In this document: positions 1 to 8,574 of the stretch, piece after piece
Position numbering within the stretch: the first letter of the stretch is position 1
Layout of the letters: each line of letters starts with the position of its first letter
NCBI RefSeq assembly: GCF_002900095.1
Contig: NZ_LLKN01000002.1
Location: forward strand, 806,001 to 870,000
Length of the DNA: 64,000 bases
From: Salegentibacter mishustinae
GTDB taxonomy: Bacteria; Bacteroidota; Bacteroidia; Flavobacteriales; Flavobacteriaceae
Reading direction: 5' to 3'
Translations under genes and position numbers: made by a program
The notes under the pieces: model-generated
The model's database searches: none
The model's input: the letters and a program-made list of their open reading frames with translations, nothing else
Told to the model about the DNA's origin: nothing

Positions 1-150
1 GCTCAAATCCCATAATTATAAGTTCTTACAGCAAATTAGGCATCTGCAGACATTTTTGCTGTTATAAAAATGGTAAAAGTGGAGTGGAAAAGAAATTCTT
101 TGGTATTAAAGAAAGTATAAATTAACTAACGTTAAAAAAATGTTGAGAGG

Positions 151-181
151 TTGCGGGACAAAATTTCTGCAATTATCTTTG
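151..181 (+). promoter_or_regulatory. mfd promoter (TTG-N20-TATCTTTG)
   Basis: TTG at 151-153 and TATCTTTG at 174-181 are separated by 20 bases, matching the Bacteroidota sigma-A -33/-7 pattern. The box ends only 5 bases before the ATG at 187, so the transcript is probably leaderless or nearly so. This argues against the TTG at 151 being a start codon. Confidence 0.6.
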
Positions 182-186
182 CGCCA

Positions 187-3100
187 ATGAGTAAAACTAT
201 TATCGCCCAAAGCTTTGCACAATCCTCGCAACAGCAGGAATTGCGGGAGTCCCTTGTCTCTTCTGAAAAAAATCGGACTAAAATTCAACTAAAAGGACTT
301 GTTGGTTCTGCTTTTTCTTTTGTTGTAGCCAACGCGTTTAAAGAAGCTGAAAAGCCCTTTTTACTGATTTTTAATGATAAAGAAGAAGCTGCTTATTATT
401 TAAACGATCTCGAGCAACTGGTAGGAGAAAAGAATGTGCTTTTTTATCCCGGCAGTTACCGCCGTCCTTATCAAATAGAGGAAACAGATAATGCGAATGT
501 ACTGTTACGAGCCGAAGTTTTGAACCGAATCAACTCGCGTAAAAAACCGGCGATAATTGTTACCTATCCCGATGCTTTATTTGAAAAAGTAGTTACTAGA
601 AAGGAACTCGATAGAAGCACGCTAAAAATTTCTGTGGAAGACGAACTTTCTATAGATTTTGTAAACGAAGTTTTATTCGAATATAAATTTAAGCGGGTAG
701 ATTTTGTAACCGAACCGGGCGAATTTTCAGTACGTGGTGGAATAATAGATGTTTTTTCCTTTAGTAACGATGAGCCTTACCGTATCGAGTTTTTTGGGGA
801 CGAAGTAGATAGCATTAGAAGTTTTGATGTAGAAACCCAGCTTTCTACAGATAAAGTGAAGAAAATTTCGGTAATGCCGAATGTTGAAAATAAACACCTT
901 GACGAAATACGGGACAGTTTTCTAAAATATATTTCAGAAAAAACCGTGGTGTTTGTTAAAAACCTCGATTTACTCACTGCCCAGGCCGATAAACTTTTTA
1001 GCAAGGCAGAAGAAGCTTTTAATAAACTTTCTGAAGAAGTAAAACATAGCGAACCCAAAGAGCTGTTTTGTGACGGGCAGTTAATTAAAAGTCAGCTGGA
1101 GCTTTTTTCAGTTGTTGAACTGAGCAATCAGGCGTATTTAGAGCCTCAGAAAAATATAGAATTTCAAACAAAACCCCAGCCTTCTTTTAATAAGCAATTC
1201 GATTTACTGATTGACAACTTAATTGAAAATCAGGAAAACGGATATACAAATTATATTTTCTGCGTTAGCGAACAGCAAGCCAAACGCTTCCACGATATCT
1301 TCGATGACCAGGAACGTATCGTAAAATACCAAACAATTACTTTGGCTTTATTCCAGGGCTTTATAGATGAGGCCGGAAAAAACATTTGCTATACCGATCA
1401 CCAGATCTTTGAACGTTATCATAAGTTTCATCTTAAGAATGGTTATGCTAAAAAACAGGCGATTACCCTTAAGGAACTTGGTAATCTTGAGGTGGGCGAT
1501 TATGTAACCCATATTGATCATGGAATAGGCAAATTTGGCGGACTTCAGAAAATTGATGTTGAAGGGAAAAAGCAGGAAGCCATCAAGCTTTTCTATGGCG
1601 AGCGCGATATTTTATATGTTAGCATACATTCGCTGCATAAAATTTCAAAATATAACGGGAAGGATGGCAAAGAGCCCAAGATCTTTAAATTGGGAAGCAA
1701 TGCCTGGAAGAAATTAAAGCAAAAGACCAAGGCCCGGGTTAAGCATATTGCCTACAATCTAATTGAACTTTACGCAAAACGTAGATTACAAAAGGGTTTT
1801 GCCTTTGGCCCAGATTCTTACTTACAACACGAGCTGGAAGCCTCTTTTATGTATGAAGATACGCCAGATCAAAGTACCGCTACCCAGGCGGTAAAAGAAG
1901 ATATGGAAAACGAGCGCCCTATGGATCGGTTGGTTTGTGGGGATGTTGGTTTCGGGAAAACAGAGGTTGCTATTCGGGCAGCTTTTAAAGCGGTAGATAA
2001 CGGTAAACAAGTTGCTGTTCTGGTGCCAACCACTATTTTGGCATTTCAACATCACGAAACTTTCTCTGAACGTTTAAAGGATTTTCCGGTAACGGTAGAT
2101 TATCTAAATAGGTTTAGAACCGCTAAAGAACGGCGTGAAACTTTAGCAGATTTGGAGAATGGAAAAGTAGATATTGTGATTGGTACACACCAATTGGTAA
2201 ATAAAGCAGTGAAATTCAAAGATCTTGGTTTATTAATCGTAGATGAAGAGCAAAAATTTGGAGTTTCGGTAAAAGATAAGCTCAAGACTATAAAAGAGAA
2301 TGTAGATACACTAACGCTTACTGCCACGCCTATTCCAAGAACACTTCAGTTTAGTTTAATGGCCGCAAGGGATTTATCTACCATTACCACACCGCCTCCA
2401 AATAGATATCCTATTGAAACTAATGTAATTCGCTTTTCCGAAGAAACTATTCGGGATGCAGTTTCTTATGAAATTCAGCGTGGCGGGCAGGTTTTCTTTA
2501 TTCATAACAGGATTGAAAATATTAAAGAAGTCGCTGGAATGATTCAGCGTGTGGTGCCAGATGCTAAGGTTGGGGTAGGACACGGGCAGATGGAAGGTAA
2601 GAAGCTGGAAAAACTGATGCTGAGTTTTATCAATGGTGAATTTGATGTCCTGGTTTCAACAACGATCGTGGAAAGCGGACTTGATGTGACCAATGCGAAC
2701 ACTATTTTTATTAATAATGCGAATAATTTTGGGGTTTCAGATCTTCACCAGATGCGAGGTAGAGTAGGCCGAAGCAACAAAAAAGCTTTTTGTTATTTTA
2801 TAACGCCACCATACTCTGTAATGACCGAAGATGCCCGTAAAAGAATTAGTGCCCTGGAACAATTTTCTGAATTAGGAAGCGGTATAAATATCGCGATGAA
2901 AGATTTAGAAATTCGTGGTGCCGGGGATTTACTGGGTGGCGAACAAAGCGGATTTATCAATGAAATTGGTTTTGATACCTACCAGAAGATTTTAAATGAA
3001 GCCATTGAGGAATTAAAAGAAAATGAATTCCAGGAGCTGTATAGCGAATCTGAAAATATAGAGGATAAAACCTTTGTAAAAGATGCGCAGATCGATACCG

Positions 3101-3573
3101 ATTTTGAAATTCTTTTTCCCGATGATTATATCAATAATATTACTGAAAGACTTAATTTATATACGCAATTAAATAATATTACTTCAGAAGAGGAATTGCA
3201 AAAGTTCGAAGCCGAGCTTGTAGACCGTTTTGGGGAATTACCAACCCGGGCAGTAGACTTACTGAATAGTGTTCGAATAAAATGGATCGCGGCGAGTATA
3301 GGTTTGGAAAAGATCATATTAAAACAAGGCAAATTGATAGGTTATTTTATTTCCGATCAACAATCCAGGTTTTACCAAACCAATACATTTACCAAAGTGC
3401 TGCAATATGTACAAACACATAGGCAAAAATGCACAATGAAAGAGAAGAAAACCAGGAATGGCCTGCGTTTGCTTTTAACTTTTGAAAAGATTAATTCGAT
3501 AGAAAGCGTTTTAAAAGTTTTGCAACCCCTTGATTTTAGATTGAAGGAAGAAGAGGTAGAAAAGACTGCTTAA
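187..3573 (+). CDS. mfd: Transcription-repair coupling factor Mfd
   Basis: Superfamily 2 DNA translocase that removes RNA polymerase stalled at lesions and recruits UvrA for nucleotide excision repair. From the ATG at 187 it has 1128 residues, a normal Mfd length. An N-terminal UvrB-like module is followed by a CarD/RID-type polymerase-binding domain (GDYVTHIDHGIGKFGG, about 437-452). The motor then shows Walker A GDVGFGKTE (about 585-593), the DEEQ box (686-689) and motif VI with RGRVGRS, and a TRCF C-terminal domain ends the protein. The frame extends upstream to a TTG at 151, but that TTG is part of the promoter and the ATG follows a -7 box by 5 bases, so 187 is preferred. It is transcribed alone and followed by palindromic repeats. 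Confidence 0.96.
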   Translation: MSKTIIAQSFAQSSQQQELRESLVSSEKNRTKIQLKGLVGSAFSFVVANAFKEAEKPFLLIFNDKEEAAYYLNDLEQLVGEKNVLFYPGSYRRPYQIEETDNANVLLRAEVLNRINSRKKPAIIVTYPDALFEKVVTRKELDRSTLKISVEDELSIDFVNEVLFEYKFKRVDFVTEPGEFSVRGGIIDVFSFSNDEPYRIEFFGDEVDSIRSFDVETQLSTDKVKKISVMPNVENKHLDEIRDSFLKYISEKTVVFVKNLDLLTAQADKLFSKAEEAFNKLSEEVKHSEPKELFCDGQLIKSQLELFSVVELSNQAYLEPQKNIEFQTKPQPSFNKQFDLLIDNLIENQENGYTNYIFCVSEQQAKRFHDIFDDQERIVKYQTITLALFQGFIDEAGKNICYTDHQIFERYHKFHLKNGYAKKQAITLKELGNLEVGDYVTHIDHGIGKFGGLQKIDVEGKKQEAIKLFYGERDILYVSIHSLHKISKYNGKDGKEPKIFKLGSNAWKKLKQKTKARVKHIAYNLIELYAKRRLQKGFAFGPDSYLQHELEASFMYEDTPDQSTATQAVKEDMENERPMDRLVCGDVGFGKTEVAIRAAFKAVDNGKQVAVLVPTTILAFQHHETFSERLKDFPVTVDYLNRFRTAKERRETLADLENGKVDIVIGTHQLVNKAVKFKDLGLLIVDEEQKFGVSVKDKLKTIKENVDTLTLTATPIPRTLQFSLMAARDLSTITTPPPNRYPIETNVIRFSEETIRDAVSYEIQRGGQVFFIHNRIENIKEVAGMIQRVVPDAKVGVGHGQMEGKKLEKLMLSFINGEFDVLVSTTIVESGLDVTNANTIFINNANNFGVSDLHQMRGRVGRSNKKAFCYFITPPYSVMTEDARKRISALEQFSELGSGINIAMKDLEIRGAGDLLGGEQSGFINEIGFDTYQKILNEAIEELKENEFQELYSESENIEDKTFVKDAQIDTDFEILFPDDYINNITERLNLYTQLNNITSEEELQKFEAELVDRFGELPTRAVDLLNSVRIKWIAASIGLEKIILKQGKLIGYFISDQQSRFYQTNTFTKVLQYVQTHRQKCTMKEKKTRNGLRLLLTFEKINSIESVLKVLQPLDFRLKEEEVEKTA

Positions 3574-3579
3574 AATGTT

Positions 3580-3600
3580 CCCCTCCCTTTTAAGGAGGGG
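3580..3600. repeat. GC-rich palindrome downstream of mfd
   Basis: CCCCTCC and GGAGGGG arms face each other around a short AT loop and are followed by GGCCGGGGTGGTT-like sequence. A related palindrome lies at 4565-4595 on the other side of the SDR gene. It resembles the dispersed GC-rich palindromes common in intergenic Bacteroidota DNA. A second stem of the same kind (CCTTCCCTTC/GAAGGGAAGG) lies at about 3653-3674. Confidence 0.6.
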
Positions 3601-3690
3601 TGGCTGATAGGCCGGGGTGGTTGAACCCTTCTGTCTTTCCTTCGGAATGCCACCTTCCCTTCAGAAGGGAAGGAGCTTTTGATATAAGAC

Positions 3691-3726
3691 CTCACAGGTT
3701 TTTGAAACCTGTGAGATTTCTTTTTT
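3691..3726 (+). terminator. Probable mfd terminator / dispersed CTCACAGG palindrome
   Basis: CTCACAGGTTT (3691-3701) pairs perfectly with AAACCTGTGAG (3705-3715) and is followed by a T-rich tract to 3726. A diverged copy with the same CCTCACA/TGTGAGG arms occurs at 59005-59031 after asnS, so this is a repeated element that can work as a terminator. Confidence 0.6.
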
Positions 3727-3727
3727 G

Positions 3728-3755
3728 CGTCATTCTGAATTCGTTTCAGAATCTA
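3728..3755. repeat. Short dispersed palindrome (CGTCATTCTGAA type)
   Basis: ATTCTGAA and TTCAGAAT face each other around a 5-base loop and are preceded by CGTC. It resembles half of the larger palindromic elements at 4634-4716 and 58880-58986, and it abuts the stop codon of the SDR gene. Confidence 0.5.
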
Positions 3756-3760
3756 AGTTG

Positions 3761-4561
3761 TTATATAGTTCTTTCAAAATCAAAACCTAAAACCTCTTTT
3801 AAATTCACCGAACTAATCTTTTTTCCTTTCGAAACTCCATTCTGCTCAAAATCGGGAATATTTAAGTTTCTTTCTTTTGCCGTTTTACTGTAGTATTCTT
3901 CCCTTGTGGGATGACCTGGGTAGGCGGCGTTAAAAATCTTTCCCCAGGCTTCTTTCTTGATGATCTGGTTAATGATTTTAATACAATCTTCCTGCTGAAT
4001 AAGATTTACCGGCGCTTTTGGATTTTTAATCCCGGTTTTGTTAGCGAGATAATGCACAGGATGTCTGTCCGGGCCAATCAATCCACCGAAGCGAACAACT
4101 GCGGTTTGAAAATGCTCATTCTTTAATAGTATCTTTTCTGCAGCATTAAGTTGCTTAGCGGCTTCTGAAGTTCCGTTAGCTTCATTTTCTTCGGTGTATT
4201 CGGGGAAGGTTTCTTGGTCTTTATAGACTGAAGTAGAACTCACAAAAATCACTTTTCCTACAGGTGATTTTTCTATATAATCTACAATTCTTCCTATTTT
4301 ACCTACGAAATCGGCCTGGGGATCACTGCGTAAACCAGGTGGTATATCAATGATCAAAAGTTCAGCATGGGCAAGAAACGAAGTTAGATCACCCTGAACG
4401 CCTTCGGTAAAAATTTTGATTTGATAGGGAGTAATTTCAGCATCACGCAATGGCTGTATTTTTTCCTGACTGGTAACCGAGCCTTTTACTACGTGCTCTT
4501 CTTTCAGCTTTTTTGCGAGTGGCAATCCCAGCCAGCCGGTTCCTAATATAGATATGTTCAT
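3761..4561 (-). CDS. NAD(P)-dependent SDR/epimerase family protein
   Basis: Extended short-chain dehydrogenase/reductase of the YeeZ-like NAD-dependent epimerase group, 266 residues, probably cytosolic. The N-terminus carries the Rossmann nucleotide-binding motif GTGWLG (7-12). Further on are a conserved VIFVSSTSVY stretch around 105-114 and AAVVRFGGLIGP-like active-site framework sequence. The usual catalytic YxxxK is not obvious, which is typical of this subgroup, and the substrate cannot be inferred. The gene is isolated: palindromic repeats flank both ends (3580-3755 and 4565-4716), and the upstream one comes within 4 bases of the ATG and would occupy the ribosome-binding region. It converges with mfd. 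No operon partner is visible. Confidence 0.75.
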   Translation of the reverse strand: MNISILGTGWLGLPLAKKLKEEHVVKGSVTSQEKIQPLRDAEITPYQIKIFTEGVQGDLTSFLAHAELLIIDIPPGLRSDPQADFVGKIGRIVDYIEKSPVGKVIFVSSTSVYKDQETFPEYTEENEANGTSEAAKQLNAAEKILLKNEHFQTAVVRFGGLIGPDRHPVHYLANKTGIKNPKAPVNLIQQEDCIKIINQIIKKEAWGKIFNAAYPGHPTREEYYSKTAKERNLNIPDFEQNGVSKGKKISSVNLKEVLGFDFERTI

Positions 4562-4564
4562 AAA

Positions 4565-4595
4565 GCCCCTCCCGGCCTCCCCAAAGGGGAGGTGT
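4565..4595. repeat. GC-rich palindrome in the SDR 5' leader
   Basis: CCTCCCC (4576-4582) and GGGGAGG (4586-4592) enclose AAA, with an adjoining CCCCTCCCGG. It is related to the element at 3580-3600. It lies 4 bases upstream of the SDR start codon, so a hairpin would form in the mRNA leader. Confidence 0.55.
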
Positions 4596-4633
4596 TTTTA
4601 AGTTTTTAAATAAAATATTCGTGTATTTGTGTA

Positions 4634-4716
4634 TTCGTCAAGCTGAACTTGTTTCAGCTTCTAATATGAGAGCATTTCTTATCAAGTTAGATCCTGAAAT
4701 GAATTCAGGATGACGA
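4634..4716. repeat. 83-bp palindromic dispersed element, copy 1
   Basis: The outer ends are TTCGTCA (4634-4640) and TGACGAA (4710-4716) in inverted orientation. Each half is itself a hairpin: AAGCTGAA/TTCAGCTT on the left and ATCCTGAA/TTCAGGAT on the right. The left 31 bases recur with one mismatch at 58880-58910. It lies between the M28 gene end and the SDR start. Confidence 0.6.
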
Positions 4717-4745
4717 ATAATAACCCAAAGCTACAAAACCAAAGC

Positions 4746-7061
4746 CTACTCGGGGCTTATGGTTTTCTTAAAAATTACAGCATCATTTAGCACAAAAGGC
4801 CGTGGGATCATTGTTTCGGGCCTTGGCTTTACATTTAAGGCTTCATTTTCTAGCAAATCATAACTGGACTCGTAGAGCGTAAATTCTGGTTTTATCTCGT
4901 TTTTTAAACTAAATTCCAGTCTTAAGGTATCCCTTCCCGAAATATGATAAGTCAATATCCGGTCGTGCCATCTACGGGTGTGAATATGAAAATCGTTACT
5001 TCCTAGTGCAACGGAATCGGCTTCAAGCCCGTTTACTTTAAAGCTTTGAAAATCTATTGTTCTATCGGCAAAAAGTTCTATTCTATTTGCTTTTCGGTTG
5101 GTAGCAATTTTTAATGAATAGGAATTAAAAGCTGAGGTAGAATCGGTTTTTTCCCAGGTTACGCCCGGTGATTCTAGATCAATTTTTGGAGCTTCGGTAC
5201 GCCAGGTAAAATTTGAGCCGTATTTACTGCTAAAGGTTTTATTTTCTGAAGGAGCAATTAATGGTTCTTCTCCAAAATATGCTTCGGTCCATTCGTCTGG
5301 CATCTTATCGTAAGAATACCAATTGGTAGTGTTTTTATCGGCATCAAAAAGATAAACCAGCGAATTCGGTTTGGGATGTTCTTTGGTGAAATCGGCTTTA
5401 AAATGTGCGATTATTAAAAGAATATTGAAAACTAAAAAGAATAAAACCGCAATCTTCTTATTGCTTTTAAAGTAAGCGAAAACAGGTAACAGCAGTTGAA
5501 ATAATAGAACCGTGAGTAAAGCTGAAACAAACAATATTTTCAAACCTAAAGCTACCGGAAACATTTTTATAAACGGCACTAAAATAAATACAGCCGGAAG
5601 GCTTAATAACGCCATTAATAAGGAGTTTGGCGATTCCTGACGCATCATAATAAATAGCTGCAGCAAGCCGAAAAAACCTGGTATGATAAAATAAGCCGCG
5701 CCTTTTAGAAAGAAAGCGAGCAAAGCACAAAGCAATAACCAGAAAAATAGCGGAACAACGAATAGATTAGCCTTGTTTTCTATATGTCTAAATCGGAAGT
5801 AGGTGAAAAACGAAATGAGTAAGCTTAATGAAACAAAAGCGGCGATATAATAATAGCCGTTGTAGGTGAAACCCTGTTCCATTTCTGAATATTCCGGATA
5901 GCTGTAGAGTAAGAATTTCCAGAGTAGAAAAACCAATAAGCCAGAAAAGGCAAGGCTTACTACAAAGGGAATAATACTTTTTAAAATTTCTTTTAGCTGA
6001 AAACGATCCTTAGAAAATCCGTAGCCGAGAAGGATAAAAAACAGAACAAAAGCGAGAATAAGCATTGGGAAGATCCAGGAAAACGGATAACTAATTATTT
6101 CCCCTCCCGGAATATTGAAAAATAATACTTTCTCTTCTGCATCTACTTCGGCTAAATCTACATCTTTAAAATAATCAAGTAAAGACATTAAATAACTACC
6201 TTGATGCGCTAAGGTTTCCTTGTCTAAGTTTTTAGGAGTGTCAGTCGCGGTGTGATAATCAAAATGATCGTCTATAAAGGCAAAATTATAGCCTGGGATA
6301 TCACCCTGTTCGCGTAAAACTGTAAGATCGGTATCATTAGGCAACATTTTATAAACGCTATAAACGAGCGAATTTGTAACGGGAAATTCTGGGTTTGCTT
6401 TTTTGAAAGAATTAATAAGCCCAGCATTTCCTGAATTTGTTTCCAGGAACATAAAAGAATCTCCATCGCTGCCTCGGGCTTCAAAGTTAAGAGCAAGCTT
6501 AGCGTCTTTAGCCCAGGGGTGATCTTTTATAAAAAGTTCGGCGCCATTTAAACCGAGTTCTTCGGCATCGGTAAATAGAATGATGATATCATTTTTGTGT
6601 TTTTTATTTTCAGCTAGAAAAGTGCGAATACCTTCTAAAATTGTCCCTACGCCACTGCCGGCATCACTGGCACCCAGGGAAGAATGCGGGTTACTGTCGT
6701 AATGCGTCATAATCACCAAAGCCTCACCGTTTCCGTTTCCTTCCAAACGAGCCGTGATGTTTTGAGGGCGGACTAATACGCCATTTTTATTAAGAATATA
6801 ATCTTCGTGGGTTTGGGCCTGTAAGCCCATTTCCTGTAATTTACCAACGATATAATTTCTTACGCGGCTATGGGCTTCAGTTCCTACATAATGGGGCTTC
6901 TGCGCAATTGCTTCAACGTGTTTAAAAGCGCGTTGGGTAGAAAAAGTAGTTCCAGGTGCATCTTCGGCTTCAATAGTTTTTGGCTGGCTGCTGTAAAAGC
7001 TAAACCAAACTGCAATGGCAATAAAAATGAATGAAAAAAAGCGAGGTATATTTTTCAGCAT
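4746..7061 (-). CDS. M28 family zinc aminopeptidase with multi-pass membrane domain
   Basis: Membrane-anchored M28 metallopeptidase of the Fxna/ERMP1-like arrangement, 771 residues. An N-terminal membrane anchor (about 8-24) is followed by the peptidase domain (about 40-310). Zinc-site residues visible are H120 (MTHYDS), D133 (GASDAGSG), E167-E168 (DAEELG) and a later histidine in DYHTATD. Residues about 330-560 are strongly hydrophobic with roughly eight or nine predicted membrane segments, and a soluble extracytoplasmic C-terminal domain follows. It likely trims peptides outside the cytoplasm. It is transcribed alone, away from the CBS-domain gene at 7199. Function is assigned by family; the substrate is unknown. 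Confidence 0.85.
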   Translation of the reverse strand: MLKNIPRFFSFIFIAIAVWFSFYSSQPKTIEAEDAPGTTFSTQRAFKHVEAIAQKPHYVGTEAHSRVRNYIVGKLQEMGLQAQTHEDYILNKNGVLVRPQNITARLEGNGNGEALVIMTHYDSNPHSSLGASDAGSGVGTILEGIRTFLAENKKHKNDIIILFTDAEELGLNGAELFIKDHPWAKDAKLALNFEARGSDGDSFMFLETNSGNAGLINSFKKANPEFPVTNSLVYSVYKMLPNDTDLTVLREQGDIPGYNFAFIDDHFDYHTATDTPKNLDKETLAHQGSYLMSLLDYFKDVDLAEVDAEEKVLFFNIPGGEIISYPFSWIFPMLILAFVLFFILLGYGFSKDRFQLKEILKSIIPFVVSLAFSGLLVFLLWKFLLYSYPEYSEMEQGFTYNGYYYIAAFVSLSLLISFFTYFRFRHIENKANLFVVPLFFWLLLCALLAFFLKGAAYFIIPGFFGLLQLFIMMRQESPNSLLMALLSLPAVFILVPFIKMFPVALGLKILFVSALLTVLLFQLLLPVFAYFKSNKKIAVLFFLVFNILLIIAHFKADFTKEHPKPNSLVYLFDADKNTTNWYSYDKMPDEWTEAYFGEEPLIAPSENKTFSSKYGSNFTWRTEAPKIDLESPGVTWEKTDSTSAFNSYSLKIATNRKANRIELFADRTIDFQSFKVNGLEADSVALGSNDFHIHTRRWHDRILTYHISGRDTLRLEFSLKNEIKPEFTLYESSYDLLENEALNVKPRPETMIPRPFVLNDAVIFKKTISPE

Positions 7062-7198
7062 AATTCAGAAAAAAACAAAAGGTTTTACAGGATTTAAAGA
7101 TACTTAAGATTTTAAGGAATAGTAGCGCTGCGGAGTAAGCTTTCAGAATAATTAAATTTTGCCTATATTTAAGTAATTAGTAATCAAAAATTTAGGCT

Positions 7199-7669
7199 AT
7201 GGGTATTAAAAGTTTTCAGGGAAAACGGGCGGCGCCGGAAAAGGAAAAAAGCGCTCCAATGTTAGTTAGAGATTATATGAGTACTTCACTTATTACCTTT
7301 AAGGAACACGAAAATATTATGGATGTTGCTGAAAAACTCACTAAAAATAAGATTTCCGGTGGGTGTGTGGTAGACGATAATAATAAGTTATTGGGGCTTA
7401 TTTCTGAAGGGGATTGTATGAAACAAATTTCTGACAGCAGATATTATAATATGCCTTTAGATAATGCCACGGTAGGAAAACGAATGACTTGTAATGTTGA
7501 TACTATAGATGGGAATATGAATGTGATGGATGCCGCGAAACTCTTTATTGAAAAACGATTTAGGAGATTTCCAATTGTAGAACACGGGAAACTTATTGGG
7601 CAAATTAGTCAGAGTGATGTTTTGCGGGCTGCGGTACGCTTAAAAAGTAATAACTGGCATTTGGGTTGA
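7199..7669 (+). CDS. CBS-domain pair protein
   Basis: A 156-residue protein made almost entirely of two CBS domains (about 21-80 and 90-150). It contains MLVRDYMST at the start of the first repeat and RRFPIVEHGKLIGQIS in the second. Tandem CBS domains form a Bateman module that binds adenosine nucleotides and senses energy state. No catalytic or membrane domain is attached, so it probably acts by binding a partner or as a stand-alone sensor. The N-terminus is basic and low-complexity. It ends 7 bases from the convergent zinc-ribbon gene. The partner is not identifiable from context. Confidence 0.8.
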   Translation: MGIKSFQGKRAAPEKEKSAPMLVRDYMSTSLITFKEHENIMDVAEKLTKNKISGGCVVDDNNKLLGLISEGDCMKQISDSRYYNMPLDNATVGKRMTCNVDTIDGNMNVMDAAKLFIEKRFRRFPIVEHGKLIGQISQSDVLRAAVRLKSNNWHLG

Positions 7670-7676
7670 TCTACGG

Positions 7677-8024
7677 CTAGTTGCGTTTTACCAACGCGTA
7701 AATTTCATTTTCTAAAGGAAGATATCCCTGGTCGTAAACAAAATAATAGACTTTACCAGTTTTTGTAGTGTATATACTGGTAAGATATTCAAAATTGAAA
7801 CCACGAGCGAGTAATTTATTTTTACTAATCGTGGTTTTTTCGTTTGGGTTGAATTCTTCTAAAATCCGATAATTTTTGCGAAGCTGGTTGTTTACATTTC
7901 TTACCAGGTTTTTCCTGTCTTTGTTGAGGTTATTATGGTGGGCATTACGGCAGTAATCGCTGCAGAATTTTTTATCTACCCGACCCACAATTTTTTCGCC
8001 ACATTCTAAACAGGTTTTTTGCAT
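7677..8024 (-). CDS. Small zinc-ribbon protein of unknown function
   Basis: A 115-residue cytosolic protein. The N-terminus has a treble-clef-like zinc site, CLECG (C5, C8) followed by FCSDYCRNAHHNN (C21, C25, H29, H30), like small uncharacterised zinc-finger proteins found across Bacteroidota. A basic, Asn-rich stretch (about 30-55) may contact nucleic acid, and the C-terminal half looks like a compact alpha/beta fold ending in lysine and arginine. It converges with the CBS gene. The start lies next to a short palindrome (8027-8039). I do not recognise a defined family function, and nucleic-acid binding is an inference from the charge and the zinc site. Confidence 0.7.
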   Translation of the reverse strand: MQKTCLECGEKIVGRVDKKFCSDYCRNAHHNNLNKDRKNLVRNVNNQLRKNYRILEEFNPNEKTTISKNKLLARGFNFEYLTSIYTTKTGKVYYFVYDQGYLPLENEIYALVKRN

Positions 8025-8026
8025 AA

Positions 8027-8039
8027 CTCGATACTCGAG
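8027..8039. repeat. CTCGATACTCGAG palindrome
   Basis: A 13-bp palindrome immediately upstream of the zinc-ribbon gene start. Close relatives (CTCGATAATCGAG) occur at 24965-24977 and 33630-33642. Confidence 0.45.
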
Positions 8040-8126
8040 ACTTTATATTTTAAAGGTTTCTCCTAAATTAAATTTTGTTCTCACAATAAATATAAATAAA
8101 AAGCTGAATAATTACTGAAATTAGGT

Positions 8127-8552
8127 TCATCTGTTCTTTCTCATTTCGGCCTGCCGCATAGGCATACTATCTATAGTATTAAAAAGTTTTTCTATGGAAA
8201 GCACTTCGGTTTGTTCCAGTTTTTCGCCGCCATCTAAACCAATCAGCATAACCCTGAAATCGCTATTTTTAACTTTATATTTTCCATAGAGCTCTGTAGA
8301 ACTCTTCCAGTTTTCTTCTTGGAATCCGGTGCTGTATTTTTCAGGTAAAATTTTGTAGACCACCAATTTTCGCTCCTTTAAGCCTTGTTGATGTTTTTGA
8401 AGCTCGGTAATTTGTTGTTGAAATTTTTCGGTTTTCTCTTCAGTAATAATCAAAATGAGACGATCTTTCCATTGGTGTTTAGAAAGATCTTGCGCATTTA
8501 CATTCATAGTAAAAAAGAAAATTAGTAGTAAGAAGCTTATAGATTTTAGCAT
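8127..8552 (-). CDS. DUF4174 domain-containing secreted protein
   Basis: A 141-residue protein with a clear N-terminal signal peptide (MLKSISFLLLIFFFTMNVNAQ, cleavage expected near 20-21). The mature part matches the DUF4174 pattern seen in many Bacteroidota and proteobacteria: an opening HQWKDRLILI strand, a central helix-rich Gln/Lys segment, the core FRVMLIGLDGGEKL, and the terminal LFNTIDSMPMRQAEMR. The fold is thought to be thioredoxin-like without the redox CxxC, and no cysteine pair is present here. It is probably periplasmic. It sits 22 bases downstream of the half-helicase gene on the same strand, so co-transcription is possible. Confidence 0.82.
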   Translation of the reverse strand: MLKSISFLLLIFFFTMNVNAQDLSKHQWKDRLILIITEEKTEKFQQQITELQKHQQGLKERKLVVYKILPEKYSTGFQEENWKSSTELYGKYKVKNSDFRVMLIGLDGGEKLEQTEVLSIEKLFNTIDSMPMRQAEMRKNR

Positions 8553-8574
8553 ATTCTAAAATACGAAAAATCTA

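Noticed and set aside
151-186. Extra 12 N-terminal residues of Mfd
   Set aside because: They overlap the -33 and -7 promoter elements.
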